Source: Ailanthus altissimus (Eukaryota > Streptophyta > Magnoliopsida > Sapindales > Simaroubaceae). From it: a stretch of DNA of 64,000 bases. Each line of letters opens with the position of its first letter. Positions within the stretch are counted from its first letter, which is position 1. The stretch is taken from NCBI GenBank assembly GCA_946807835.1, contig OX327702.1, positions 15,066,001 to 15,130,000 of the forward strand, in the 5' to 3' direction. Below are positions 24,945 to 37,649 of the stretch, piece by piece. The position numbers and the translations under genes were made by a program. The notes below the pieces were generated by a model. That model made no database searches, had not been told where the DNA came from, and saw nothing but the letters and a program-made list of their open reading frames with translations.

Positions 24945-27465
24945 TAATATCCAATCCCTATTAGTAGTATTGGCGCCAAGATTTCGGTATAGAATAAGGA
25001 AGACATCGTAGGTTTACCTAATTTTAACCCTATTAGAAATGTGTTTTATGGTATGTGTGAAAGATATTAGACCTAATTTGATAATTTCACATGCAATCGG
25101 AGCGTCGAATGACCCTAGAATAATTTTAAAATTTTTCTCTATTGGCTTGGGAAAGAAAATTCTAATTTACTACATGAATTTCCATTTAAGGGTTATGTAT
25201 GGAACAAGCCTTTGTTGAGAAACACAATCCATATATTAGAGGATGGACCAATTAGAAATAATCTCATAGATTGCCAAGTTGAAAATTCTAGTTAGTTCAT
25301 TGGACTATTTTAACTAGATAGTTACAAATGAACCAATTCTATACTTAGTTTCCAACTAATGGCAATTTAGAAATTTTGAGTTAGTTGAGGGGAAAATTGG
25401 TCTTTCAGGAGAGCGCTATAAATATGGTAGAAGTGTGTAGAAATTTCAAGTGATCAAAAGCACAACACTTAGAGCAAAAGAGAGCAAAATTCATCCAAGT
25501 GAAGGAAGGGCTCCTACAGTGACATTTCAAGTTTTTTTTCATTAATCAAGCTATAAGAAGGCCAAGTATAAGTTCCTAAGCTCAATTGAAGCCTTCATTA
25601 GTGAAAATCCAAAAAAAAAAAAAAGGTAAGAAAAGCATTATTTTGTGAGATTGATATGTGAACTTTTAAGATTTCTTCAATTGATATTCTTGTGTGTATT
25701 CTTGGTTTAGATTGAGTTGAATCCTAGTGTGTAGAGCTTGAAGGAGTCACAAAGTGGAAGAAATTGGCAAGGTAAGATTTACGATTTTGGGTGATTGAAA
25801 TGTAGAGACTTCAATTAGTTATAATTAGGGCATTAGAATGAAATTGGTTTGCTTTTGATGCAATTGGAACAAGAAATTGAGAAAAGAAATGTGTTGGAAC
25901 ATAGGGTAACATTCTGCCACTTTAGGAAAGTTAGGGATTGAGTTGTGTTTTGGTTGAATTGTGATGTATAAATGGTGCCTTATGTAAATTGAATGTATGG
26001 TTGATGAAAAAATAAAAAATGAAGAAAATGGGACATAATTATCCATTTTGGAAAAGTAAAGGGCAATTATGTCCAACTGGAGTTATAAGGTGTTAAGAAA
26101 TTTTCAGGGCGTCGGATGGTGAATTAAATAAGATTGAATGGCTCCATAAATGAAAATTGAAAAGTCGTATCCATTCGGACTTTGTATGTCGATTAGGGCA
26201 TTTAGTAGTTAAATGAGATTCTAGCATTCGATTTGCTTCTAAATGTCATTTATGGCGCGTAGGTGAAGAAAACTGAGAGTGGTAAAAGGAGCAGAAATTC
26301 GGAGCGAAATTGAGCGTAGAGCGGTTGTAAGCCAAAATCTGTCATTTCTTTTATCTTTCGTTTATTATGTTTCCGCATAATGAAAATGAATGTTTTATGT
26401 GCTTTTAATGAATAAACATGATTTATGATCTTGACATATATCCATAGATATGGTTTTACATGTTTGGTTTAAGAAACAACTTTAAAATGACTGCATCCGT
26501 TTCAAATGCCATTGGCACCCTCAGATTATGGTGGTGGTGATTGTATTAGACTCGGCTGGTATATTCCATACACATGGGCAGGTTATGGGGGGTGTGCCAC
26601 TAACACCAGAAAGTCGGGATGTTGAGTCATGTAGGTCACTCTATGTGTACAGGGTATTATCTCGCTATATGTATGCGATGTAGGATTCTGCTGCATAGCT
26701 AGTAAGATGTCTTGAGATGTCACTGTAGGTACTGCTAGTTGAGGTGCCCCGTGACCTACTCACGTGTGCGGTGCTAGATGAGTTGCTGCGTGAGTATAGA
26801 ATTTTAGGGTTACCATTTGTATATTTAGAAAAAAAATGGACGAGCAAGGACTTTACTAGTTTTCGATCTACCGATAGTATATTATGCGTTTATATGCACA
26901 TGCTAGTTATTATGTTGTATGCCAGCTACTGATTCTCCTATTGCTGATTAGTGGGCAAAATTTGAAGATCATTTTGTTCATGTAAATGTGCTAAATAACA
27001 CTCTTTTTACTTTCAGTATGGTAGTTCTAGGCTTGTGTATTGTACATATGCTTTGTATAACCAAGACGAGTTTCAATATTTTGATGATTGTTTCACTTTT
27101 TTATCAGTGATTTTGTTTTATGATCATAATAAAATTATTGAGTTAAGTTGGATTGTGTTGGAAAGGACCGAAGGACCTATTTGGTAGTATTGAGAAGTGG
27201 TTTAGAAATAAAATTGTAATTCTTTACAGGTTTTGTATTAGATTTTCAGAAAAATAGGGAAAACGCTACCCCTTTTTTTTAAAAAAATTAAGATGTCATT
27301 TTTATATATATTCCAAGATTTTTTTTCAATAATAGCAACCACTAAAAAGGGGTTCTCCTCGCCGAATTTTTCAATTTACCAAGTTATATTCTGAGAAACT
27401 TTTGTCGAGGTGTCTGGTAGGGCCACTGAGATTTACTATCAAGGGTCTCAGGCCGAGTCCTGTCA
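24945..27465 (+). repeat. 5' LTR of the gypsy element
   Basis: It starts TGTAATATCC and ends CCTGTCA. A TATAAATA box lies at 25417-25424. Relative to the right LTR, about 250 bp are missing at about 26920-26925, where ATGTTGTA joins directly to the segment before CTGATTCTCC. Confidence 0.92.
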
Positions 27466-27468
27466 GAG

Positions 27469-27480
27469 TGGTATCAGAGC
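27469..27480 (+). other. primer binding site, gypsy element
   Basis: TGGTATCAGAGC, an exact match to the initiator tRNA-Met type site, three bases after the LTR. Confidence 0.9.
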
Positions 27481-27615
27481 ACGATTTTTGAAGTTTAGGT
27501 TAAAAAGTTTATTTTTAGAATGAGATTCTTGAAATTGCATGCATATTTTTCTAAGTTTAGTAAATTGAGTTCTTTGCATTTGATAATCAACTGCATCATT
27601 AAATTTACAGAAAAG

Positions 27616-28890
27616 ATGCATTGTCATAGAGGCCCACGTACTAGGAGAGCAGCTACAAAGGCTCTTGCGTATGAAGAGGAGCAGGGGAATTAGTCGGTAA
27701 ATGTTCCTACGCCTTAGACCCCTCCTAAGTCATCTCCGCCTCTGAGCCAGAGGGTGGAAATTTGAAGGTAGCTCAGATGACCCAGATACTACTAGTAGTA
27801 ATCCAGCAGTTGAGAGAAACATGTCAAAACATTGGGTGCTAAGCCTTATAATGGTACTGGAGACCCTGAGAGAGCCCTATCCTAGTTAGAGAACATGAAG
27901 AAATTTTCCAGGCGATGTACTGAAGAATAGTTGGTGGTATACTCCACTTTTCTATTGAATGAATGAGCGAAAGATTGGTGGAAGGCCTTGCAAATGAGGA
28001 ATACCAATGAGGTGTCTTGGGGTCTTTTCAAAGAGGAATTTCTGAATAAGTTTTACCCCAAAAGTTATAAAGAAGTGAAGATAGAAGAGTTCTTCAAGCT
28101 GGAACAAGGTTTTCTCTTGGTGGTAGAGTATGAGAAGAAGTTTTCAAATCTCTTCCGTGCCGTTCCCTTTATAGCTGATAATAAATAGTAGAAGGCTAAC
28201 CGATTTACAGTGGGTCTTAATCCTCAAATCAGGACATACGTGGTATCGGCAGCCTACACTCAGTATGGAGCATTGGTGGAAGCTGCAACTCGAGTTGAAA
28301 GAAGCATGATGGCCATCCCTAAACCGAAATAGCAGAGCCAGAAAAGAGGTTGGTCAGATGGTTCTCGAGGAGGACTGAGTAAATTCACACGTATAGAGGA
28401 GAGATTTATATGGTTTAACAGTTAGAAACCAAGCCAATGAGCTCAATCCAATCAAGCTTCCGTTAGGCAACCATCGGCCGAATTTCGAAGCACTAAGGAT
28501 AGTTGGAAAAATTTTTCGATGTGTAATAAATGTGGTAAGGTCCATCCGGGGGGTTGTAGGAAGGGGACTACTGGTTGTTATAAGTGTGGTCAAGAGGGCC
28601 ACTATATGAGAGATTGCCTGAATGATGGAGCTAGCAGTAAGTCAGAAGACAGATTACCAGCTCCAGGATAAAGTAGTGGTGGTCGAGGATAAAATCAAGG
28701 TGGTCCATAATTCAGAAGGCTGAGCAGCTTGAGCCAGCCTAATAGGGGAGCCAGTCGAGGAGAATCTTCTAGAGGACCGCAACATAGACCTCATACCCAG
28801 GCTAGGGTTTTTACATTGACCCAGCAAGAGGCAGATATAGCCCTAGAAGTTGTGCCAGGAACGATGTCAATTTTTTATTGAGATGCTTAT
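27616..28890 (+). pseudogene. gypsy gag with zinc knuckle
   Basis: The first ATG (27616) begins MHCHRGPRTRRAATKALAYE. A retrotrans-gag region follows at 27988-28188 (VSWGLFKEEFLNKFYPKSYK and GFLLVVEYEKKFSNLFR). The zinc knuckle CYKCGQEGHYMRDC (28576-28617) is an intact CX2CX4HX4C, with an upstream CNKCGKVHPGGC (28519-28554). Stops, for example at 28186-28188, break the frame. In the family gag forms the particle and binds the RNA genome. Confidence 0.88.
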
Positions 28891-30960
28891 GTACTGATAG
28901 ATCCTGGAGCAACCCATTCTTTTATTTCTATAAAGTTTGCTGCAAATGCTAGTATAGCGACCCAATTATTAGATTGTATGGTAGTAGTGTCTCTTCCTAC
29001 AGGAGACTCCATTATAGCAGAAATGGTGTATAGAGGTAGTAAAATCAGTATTGAGAGCCAAGAGTTTATGGCTGATTTGATTGTGCTGGCCATTAGTGAG
29101 TTTGATGTGATTTTCGAGATGGATTGGTTGTCTAAATATTGAGCCTCAGTAAATTGCTTTCGGAAAGAAGTCAAATTATGTAGCCTAGGCGGAATGAAAG
29201 TTATTTTTCGTGGGATGCAAAAATCACTTTCTGCTAGTATGGTGTCGGTAATGAGGGCAAGAAAGATGCTTCAAAAGTTGTGTCAGGGGTATTTAGTCTA
29301 TGCCATAGACGTAAGAGACGATGGAACAAAATTGAAAGATATTCCAATGGTTAGAGAGTTTTCGAATATATTCCCAGAGGATCTTCAGGGCTTGCCTCTA
29401 GATAGAGAGATAGAGTTTAAAATAGAAGTAGCCCTTGGAATGCAACCAATTTCAAAAGCACCCTACAAAATGGCTCTTTCAGAATTGAAAGAACTGAAGG
29501 TTCAGCTAGAAGAGTTGGTGAATAAGGGTTTTATTACACCGAGTACTTCTCCTTGGGGGGCACCGATTTTGTTTGTAAAGAAGAAAGACGAAAGTATGAG
29601 ATTATTCATTGATTACAGGTAACTGAATAAAGTAACATTGCGTAATCAATATCCACTTTCGAGAATTAATGATTTGTTTGATCAGCTACAATAAGCCAGA
29701 GTATTTTCCAAGATAGATCTGAGGTCAGCTATCATCAACTAAAACTCCGGGAGGAATATGTTCCCAAGACGGCCTTTAGGACCCGATATAGGCATTATGA
29801 ATTCTTGATTATGCCTTTTGAGCTGACTAATGCCCCGACCACTTTTATGGATCTCATGAACAAAGTTTTCAATCCTATTTAGATCGATTTGTGATAATAT
29901 TTATTGATGATATACTAGTTTATTCAAGCAGTGAGGAAGAGCACGCAGAACATCTAAGGATTATTTTGCAAACCTTAAGGGAGCATCGACTGTATGCCAA
30001 ACTCAGTAAATGTCAGTTCTAACTAGATAGAGTTGCATTGTTTGGGCATGTAATCTCTGCAGAAGGGATAACAGTAGATCCCCAGAAGGTTGAAACAATA
30101 GTGAATTGGAGACAACCCACGAACGTGACGGAGGTCCGTAGTTTCTTGGGTTTGGAAGGATATTATAGGAAGTTTGTAAAGGGATTCTCAAAGATAGCCT
30201 TTCCTCTGATTAAACTAACCCGGAAAGAAGAGAAGTTTGTATAGGGATTCTCAAAGATAGCCTTTCCTTTGACTAAACTAACCCGTAAAGAATAGAAGTT
30301 TGTATGGTCAGATGCGTGCCAGCAGAGTTTCAAAGAGCTAAAGCGAAGGTTGACTTCGGCCCCAGTGCTCACACTTTCATCTGGGAAGGACGAATTTACT
30401 ATATATTGTGATTCTTCCAGGCAGGGACTAGGTTGTGTGCTGATGCAGAAAGAGAAAGTAATAGCCTATGCTTCTAGAAAATTGAAGAAGCATAAACAAA
30501 TTATCCTACACATGACCTAGAACTAGTTGCAGTAGTTTTTGCTCTAAGAATTTGGAGGCATTATTTATATAGGGTTTCTTGTAAGATCTTTAAGGATCTT
30601 AAGAGCCTGCAGTACTTGTTCACCTAGAAAGAATTGAATATGAGGCAGAGAAGGTGGTTGGAGCTTATTAAAGATTATGAGTGCACCTTGGAGTACCATT
30701 CGAGAAAAGCGAATGTGGTAGCATATGCTCTCAACAGAAAGCCTTTCGGTTTAATAGCTTACTTGAAGTTCGCATATCTATCAATGTTGGTAGAATTGAG
30801 GTCTTTGGGTGTAAAATTAGAATTGTCAGATTCATGAGCACTATTAGCCACATTTCAAGTCCATCTAATACTGGTTGATCGGATCAAAGAACTACTGACT
30901 CAAAATCCACAGGTAGTTAAATTGAAGGGTGAAATCGAGTCGGGGCAGTAGAAGGATCTT
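28890..30960 (+). pseudogene. gypsy protease, reverse transcriptase and RNase H
   Basis: The protease site reads LIDPGATHSFIS (28894-28929), as in chromoviruses. RT begins near 29340 (FSNIFPEDLQGLP, then GFITPSTSPWGAPILFVKKK), with stops after IDYR (29620-29622) and in the following block. The catalytic site FIDD lies at 29900-29911 but in a shifted frame. The connection region has a 63-bp in-frame tandem duplication (30171-30233 and 30234-30296). RNase H is seen in TIYCDSSRQGLGCVLMQ (about 30400-30450) and in the stretch from 30634 (MRQRRWLELIKDYECTLEYH). Confidence 0.9.
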
Positions 30961-32299
30961 CCAGTGACCGAGGATGGTATAGTGACCTTAAGTCGGAGAT
31001 TATGTGTTCGGGATGTAAATGAGTTAAGAAGAGAGATTATGGAAGAAGCTTATTCTTCTGTATATACTATGCATCCGGGGAGCACAAAGATGTACCGTAC
31101 CTTAAAAGAGCACTACTGGTGGAAGGGAATAAAGAAAGATATAGCTGAATTTTTCTCGAGATGCCTAACTTGCTAGCAAGTAAAGGCTAAGCATCAGAAA
31201 CCTGCAGGGCTCTTGCAACCCCTTTTGATTCTGGAGTGAAAATGAGAAAGAATAACAATGGACTTCGTGGTAGGACTTCCTCATATCCAGAGAGGCAATG
31301 ATGAAATATGGGTAATTATTGATAGGCTAATGAAATCTACCTATTTCCTACCAATTAGAAGCAGTTATTCTTTAGATAAATTGGCCTAGTTGTACATAGA
31401 TGAGGTGGTACGACTCTATGGCGTTCTAGTGTCCATTGTGTCAGACAGGGATCCACGGTTCACTTCTCGATTTTGGCCCAGTTTACAGAAAGCTCTAGGT
31501 ACAAAATTGAGTTTCAGTACGGCCTTTCATCCTCAGATGGATGGTCAGTCGGAACGGACAATTCAGAGACTTGAAGATATGCTTAGAGCGTATGTTATAG
31601 AGTTTAAGGGGAGTTGGGATACTCATCTGCCACTAATAGAGTTTGCTTACAATAATTGCTATCAGACTAGCATCGAGATGGCACCATATGAAGCATTGTC
31701 TGGAAGGAAGTGCAGAACTCTAATTATTTGGGATGAGGTAGGTAAAAGGAAGCTGATCGGCCTAAAAATTATCTAGATTACTTTGCAAAAGATTCAAGTT
31801 ATCAGACAGAGATTGCAAATAGCTAATGATAGACAGAAGTGTTATGCAAATAATAGAAGAAGAGACTTAGAGTTTCAGATAGGTGATAAGGTCTTTATGA
31901 AGATATCGCTATGGAATGGAGTACTAAAATTTGGGAAGCGAGGAAAGCTGAGTCCCCGATAAATTACGTTGTATGAGATAGTTGAAAGAGTTAGAGAGGT
32001 GGCATATCGCCTATAGGTACCAGAAGATCTGGCTAGAATTCATGACGTGTTTCACGTTTCCATGCTTCACAAGTATTTAGCAGATCCTTCGCACATCCTA
32101 AGGGAACAGTCAGTAGAATTGGACAAGAATTTGACTTATGAAGAGAAGCCTGTGCAAATCTGAGATTGAAAAGAGCAAGTGCTTCGTAATAAAAGCATTC
32201 CTTTAGTAAAGGTGTTATGGAGTAAAAGAAGCCACGTGGGAACATGAAGATTAGATACGAGTACAACATCCTCACCTATTTGAAATAGGTACGATTTAA
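30961..32299 (+). pseudogene. gypsy integrase with chromodomain-like tail
   Basis: The zinc-binding region reads MHPGSTKMYRTLKEHYWWKG and RCLTC (31068-31176). The catalytic core includes MDFVVGLPH (about 31258), IVSDRDPRFTSRFW (about 31435) and the Glu-bearing GQSERTIQRLEDMLRAYV (about 31545-31600), so the D,D,E set is still recognisable. The tail (32170-32299) reads LRNKSIPLVKVLW and, after a frame slip, KEATWEHED, a stop, then IRVQHPHLFE. This is the degenerate chromodomain-type end of Tekay/Del elements, which directs insertion into heterochromatin. Stops are scattered through the region. Confidence 0.88.
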
Positions 32300-32316
32300 A
32301 TTTCGAGGATGAAATT

Positions 32317-32336
32317 TTTTTAAGGATGGGTAAAAT
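32317..32336 (+). other. polypurine tract, gypsy element
   Basis: An A/G-rich run (AAGGATGGGTAAAAT after a T-tract) directly before the right LTR start TGTAATATC. Confidence 0.7.
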
Positions 32337-35108
32337 TGTAATATCTAATCCCTATTAGTAGTATTGGCGCCAAGATTTTGGTATAAAGTAAAGAAGACAC
32401 CATAGGGTTACCTAATTAGAAATATTTGTTTTATGGTGTGCATGAGAGATATAGACCTAATTTGGTAATTTCACACACAGTCGGAGCGTCGAAAGACCCT
32501 ACAATATTTTTAGAATTTTTTTCTATTGACTTGAAAAAGGAAATTCTAATTTACTAAATGAATTTTTATTTAAGGGTTATGTATGAAGCAAGCCTTTGTT
32601 GAGAAACATAATCCATATATTAGAGAATCAACCAATTAAAAATAATCTCATGGATTGCCAAGTTGAAAATTCTAGTTAGTTCATTGGACTATTTTAACTA
32701 GATAGTTACAAAGGAACCAATTACATACTTAGTTTCCAACTAATGGCAATTTAGAAATTTTGAGTTAGTTAAGGGATAAATTGGTCTTTTGGGAGAGCAC
32801 TATAAATATGATAGAAGTGTAAAGAAATTTCAACTGATCAAAAGCAAACATGTTGAGCAAAAGAGAGCAAAATTCGTCCAAGTGAAGGAGGGGCTGCTAT
32901 AGTGACATTTCAAGTTTTGTTTTCATGATTTGTCATGCTTAATCAAGCTATAAGAAGGTCAAGTATAAGTTCCTAAGCTCAATTGAAGCCTCAATTAGTG
33001 AAAATCCAAGAAAAAGAGGTAAGAAAAGCATTGTTTTGTGAGATTGATATGTGAACTTTTAAGATTTCTTCAATTGATATTCTTGTGTGTATTCTTGGTT
33101 TAGATTGAGTTGAATCCTAGTGTGTAGAGCTTGAAGGAGTCACAAAGTGGAAGAAATTGGCAAGGTAAGATTTAGGGTTTTGGGTGATTAGAATGTAGAG
33201 ACTTCAATTGGTTATAATTAGAGCATTAGAATGAAATTGGCTTGATTTTAGTGTAATTGGAACAAGAAATTGAGAAAAGAAAATTTTTGGAACCTAGGGT
33301 AAAATTCGGCCACTTTAGGAAAGTTAGGGATTGAGTTGTGTTTTGGTTGAATTATGATGTATAAATGGTGCCTTATGTAAATTGAATGTATGGTTAATGG
33401 AAAAATAAAAAAATGAAGAAAATGGGACATAATTGTCTATTTTGGAAAAGTAAAGGGCAATTATGTCCAATCAGAGTTATAGGGTGTTAAGAAATTTTCA
33501 GGGCGTCGAATGGTAAATTAGATAAGATTGAATGCCTCCGTAAATGAAAATCGAAAAATAGTATCCATTCGTGCTTTGTATGCCGATTAGGGCATTTAGT
33601 AGTTAAATGAGATTCTAGCATTCGATTTGCTTCTAAATGTCATTTATGGCGCATAGGTGTAAAAACCTGAGAGCAGTAACAGGAGCAGAAATCCGGAGCG
33701 AAATTGAGCACGGAGCGGTTGTGAGTGAAAATCTGTCATTGTTTTTATCTTTCGTTTATTATGTTTTTGGATAATGAAAATGTATGTTTTATGTGCTTTT
33801 AATACATAAACATGATTTATGATCTTGACATATGTCCATAGATATAGTTTTACATGTTCGGTTTAAGGAACAGCTTTAAAATTACTGCATCTGTTTCAAA
33901 TGCCATTGGTACCCTTAGATTATAGTAGTGGTGATTATATTAGACCCGGCTGGTATATTCCGTACACATAGGCAGGTTATGGGGGGTGTCACTAACTCTC
34001 AAAAATTGGGATGTGGAGTCATGTGAGTCGCTCTATGTGTACGGGGTATTGTCTCGCTATATATATGCGATGTAGGATTCCATTGCATAGCTAGTGAGAT
34101 GTCTTGAGATGTCACTGTGGGTGCTACTAGTTGAGGCGCCCCATGACCTACTCATGTGTGCAGTGCTAATTGAGTTCTTACGTGAGTATAGAGCTGTAGG
34201 GTTACCATTGGTATAGTTTAGAAGGAAAATGGCCGAGCGATGACTTTACTAGTTTTTGATCTACCGAGCATATTATGTGTTTATATGCACATGCTAGTTA
34301 TTATGTTGTACAGATTTTGGATATTATTTTCCAAAGATGAAATAAAACTTGCTCGGCAAGATTTTATTGGCATATGATATTAGAAACCGCTTTATAGCTT
34401 TATATCAGTTTTGGAAGCATGATTTATGTATGTTTTTTAGAATTTACTATCTATACATAATGTTATTTTATTTGAAATTTTAAATTCACTCACTGAGCTC
34501 TTTTAGCTCACTTGTTTTGTGTTTTATGTTTTCTAAACCCCATTCCTAAGTGCAGGTCTCGGTACACCAGCAGCTGATTCTCCTATTGCTGATTAGTGAG
34601 CCAAATCTGAAGATCATTTTGTTCATGTAAATGTGCTAAATAGCACTCTTTTTGCTTTCAGTATGGTAGTTCTAGACTTGTGTATTGTACATATGCTTTG
34701 TATAACCAAGAAGAGTTTCAATATTTTGATGATCGTTTCACTTGTTTATCAGTATTTTAGTTTTATGTTCATAATAAAATTATTGAGTTAAGTTCAATTG
34801 TGTTGGAATGAACCGGAAGTCCTATTTGGTAGTATTGAGAAGTAGTTTGGAAATAGAAGTGTAATTCTTTACAGGTTTTGTACTGAATTTTCAGAAAAAT
34901 AGGAGAAACTTTGCCCCTTTTTTCAAAAAATTAAGATGTCATTTTCATATATATTCCAAGATTTGTTTTCAGTAATAGCAACCACTAAAAAAGGGTTCGC
35001 CTCGTAGAATTTCTCAATTTACTCAGTTATATTCTGAGGAACTTCCGTCAAGGTGTTTGGCAGGGTCGCTTAGATCTACTGTAGAGGGTTTCAAGCTAGG
35101 TCCTATCA
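32337..35108 (+). repeat. 3' LTR of the gypsy element
   Basis: Full-length partner of 24945-27465 (2772 bp against 2521 bp). It keeps the segment at about 34310-34565 that the left LTR has lost, ends CCTATCA and is followed by the CTCAT duplication. Confidence 0.92.
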
Positions 35109-37649
35109 CTCATATTCTTTAAATTTCATTCAAGTCCCTATAAATAACAATAAAGCTCATAAATAGTCATCTATTCTCATAAAATAATAAAATATCAAAA
35201 TAAAAACATGAAAAAATATATGACAAATCTGCCTTATCAGTAAGTCGCCAGTTTAGCTTGGTTCAAGCCGTTCCTCATCCTAATCTCTTTTCTACGAACC
35301 AAAAGTTTAGGAAGAGAGTAATCTTAGAATATCTTTTTACATAGATGAGATCACTGAAGTGGCTAAGCTTCTCACAAAATTGCTTCAGCTAATCAATTTT
35401 TCCTCTCTCCATTGGTTGCCTGAGTATGTTCGATACTTATTAGGGAGGTATGGTTGATCAATATTTTAATTTATCTACAGAAGAAGCCTTATTGTGCCAC
35501 AATTTATGGTGATTCTGTGCAGGTCAACCATAAGACGACACATGGTAAGCTCATCCAAGACATCTTTCACTTTGAGTGTTTTTATTGATTTGAATATATA
35601 TGTAATAACATAGAGAAAATGAAATGTCTCTGTCAGTAAAGAAAATGAGAACTCCATCTAGAACACAGATGGTCGGCCATAGAATGCCAAATGGAATAGG
35701 TCCACTCTAGTAGCACTTGGTTAGGTGAAGTGTTCTTTGAGGGACCATTTGTAGATCCAAGGCCCCTAATTCCAAAAGCTAAGTTTAACATTGCGAGAGA
35801 CATTCCCACCAAAAGGATAAATCATTCTACCTGGACTGGTTTCCATTTTAAAGACTATAAAAAAACTCATTTTGGACCTTAAATTGGTCATGATCATTGC
35901 TAATACGCACCGGCAAGGTATTAAAATAACTTTTTACTCTTTTTTCCTTTGTGCTTAAGACTAACGCTTTTATTCTTAATACAAATGCGATCCCTACTAC
36001 CTTGGACACCCCACCGGTCACAGCTAAGGATCTTGTTCCTCCCAAAAAGTGAGTTAAGGTAAAAATCGTTTCCTGAGTTCCTTTGTCATCCTTTTTTATT
36101 CCATTTTCTTATTGATACTTGTTCTTTTGTTTAGATGACCGCTAAAAAAATTTAGTGGATAAAAATCATTCATTCAAAAACTCCTTCTAAGGAGTCGAAT
36201 GCTTCTCACCAATCAGTTAGCCCACTCATAACTCCAACTGTATCGCCTAGACCACTGCTTAAAGTCCTTTTACTCCAAAAACAAGTCCCTTACCTACACT
36301 AAATTTATCTCCCAAAGTTTTTCAGTACCCATCAAGGGCAACTCTGGTCGGTAAACTTGCTGTAAAGTAGCCAGAACTGCAACCTCTACCACAGGCATCT
36401 TCTCGATGCTTTTTGAAGTGTCAACAGATGATGATGAAGACGCAGTCGATCTCTCCCTAGACCGAGAATCCCCCTCTCTGACCTCAAGTGCTCAACAAGA
36501 GGTCCTTACCATAATTCAGGAGTTGAAATCCTTAAAGGATCAAATCGACCTGTTGCAAGATAATTATTAAGTTTTTGAAATGAATAAAAAGATGAAATTC
36601 TTATTAGACGATGCCACTGGCGACTCAATGACGATCGACCTCAAAATAAAACTTGATGAGTTTGCAGCTTCATTCACTATAATTGCCAAGAAGAAATAAT
36701 TGGCCAAGCAGATGATTAATGAGTCCAAGAAGGAGGTTGAAGAGAAGACATCTTTGGGTGTGCCTTGAAACTCAACTAATTGGCGAGCTGAAGGAGCTTG
36801 TGGACAAGAGTAAGTTGGCCAAACACAGGATCAAGCAGCTAGAAGACGATCTGGTAAAACTCAAAGCTAAAGAAGTCGACCGGACCACGCTTTCTCAAAA
36901 ATTGGGCAAATAAGTCCCAAACAATTGTTCCAGAGGGCTGAGCTGAAGAAGACTCTCAAGCTCAAGGAAATGTTGGTCCTTATGGATGAAGTTGAGTTGA
37001 AAGCAGTTGATTCCACTGTGACTAAGTTCTTTAAGCATTTTGATCAATTGTAAATCGGCCAGTAGTGCCATTTTGTAATATATTTTGAAAGTAATGAAAT
37101 ATATATTTTCTTTTAACCAAGTCTCCTATATGTTTCTTATAGTTGTCTCATAATTCTTAGATAATTTGATTAAATCAATTTCTCATAATCAACCAACCTT
37201 GACATACTAAACGTATAAACCAAAGAAAATAATTGGCTTTTATTGAATTAAGTGATTTACAACAATAACTTAAAATATAAGATTTGTTTATTAAAGTCGA
37301 CCACTATAATTTTTAACAGCTAAATGATTATAATTAAACTGAAGAAGATGGATCTACTTATATAAAGTGGTTGATCTTTAAAGATTGATTTTATCAAAAA
37401 CTAGAAATCGACCAAATAACAATCGACAATTTCTTACCAAACATAAACCAAATCAGATTCATCAACTTGCCTTATTTCAGGTGCCGTTAGATATGGACCG
37501 ATTTATTATAAAGTCAGCCAATCTTAATCTATGATCATGAGTTTTATTGAAAAATTATCTTGTCAATCCCTTCCCAAATGGTTGGTCAGTAAACTTTTAG
37601 ATATCTGCCATTGATCAACCTGGGATGAATTTCTCCATCTAAATTGCTC

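Larger units (their letters stand above)
24945..35108 (+). mobile_element. chromodomain Ty3/gypsy retrotransposon (Tekay/Del-like), complete structure
   Basis: The LTRs are 24945-27465 and 32337-35108, with an exact CTCAT duplication on both sides (24940-24944 and 35109-35113). The order is PBS, gag, protease, RT, RNase H, integrase, chromodomain-like tail and PPT. The polyprotein is broken by many stops, and the LTRs differ by substitutions and by a deletion of about 250 bp in the left one, so it is an inactive copy. It lies inside the solo LTR of family A, so it is the youngest layer of that nest. Confidence 0.95.
23717..35239 (-). repeat. solo LTR (family A), inverted copy, split by a gypsy element
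   Basis: The ends are TGATGCAATA and GCCTTATCA, with GTAAG on both sides (23712-23716 and 35240-35244). Without the gypsy insertion it is about 1.35 kb and is the inverted counterpart of 43504-44920. It sits in the antisense PMD ORF and removing it restores the frame. It has TG...CA ends and a 5-bp duplication but no internal domain, so a solo LTR is the simplest reading. I could not assign the parent family. Confidence 0.8.
22517..37053 (+). pseudogene. plant-mobile-domain (PMD) ORF carried antisense in the Tat element
   Basis: The ORF starts MASKFTSTTCAKKS at 22517 and contains PMD-like blocks: DFRGWLNHLEPHF near 22750, FRFGYISPTLYDLVVPFNFP near 22920-22980, and YVALLLYWLSKYV near 23110-23150. 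The solo LTR with its nested gypsy (23717-35239) interrupts it. Across the GTAAG duplication the frame resumes exactly with SRQFSLVQAVPHPNLF at 35245. The tail (about 36490-37053) is charged and heptad-like, probably coiled coil (LIGELKELVDKSKLAKHRIK). It has several in-frame stops before and after the insertion. The PMD family resembles MAIN/MAIL proteins and occurs widely in transposons; its role for the element is unknown. Confidence 0.7.

Noticed and set aside
24945..35108. Endogenous pararetrovirus
   Set aside because: It has LTRs, a PBS, a PPT, an integrase with D,D,E blocks and a 5-bp target duplication, all features of a gypsy retrotransposon; no movement-protein motif was seen.
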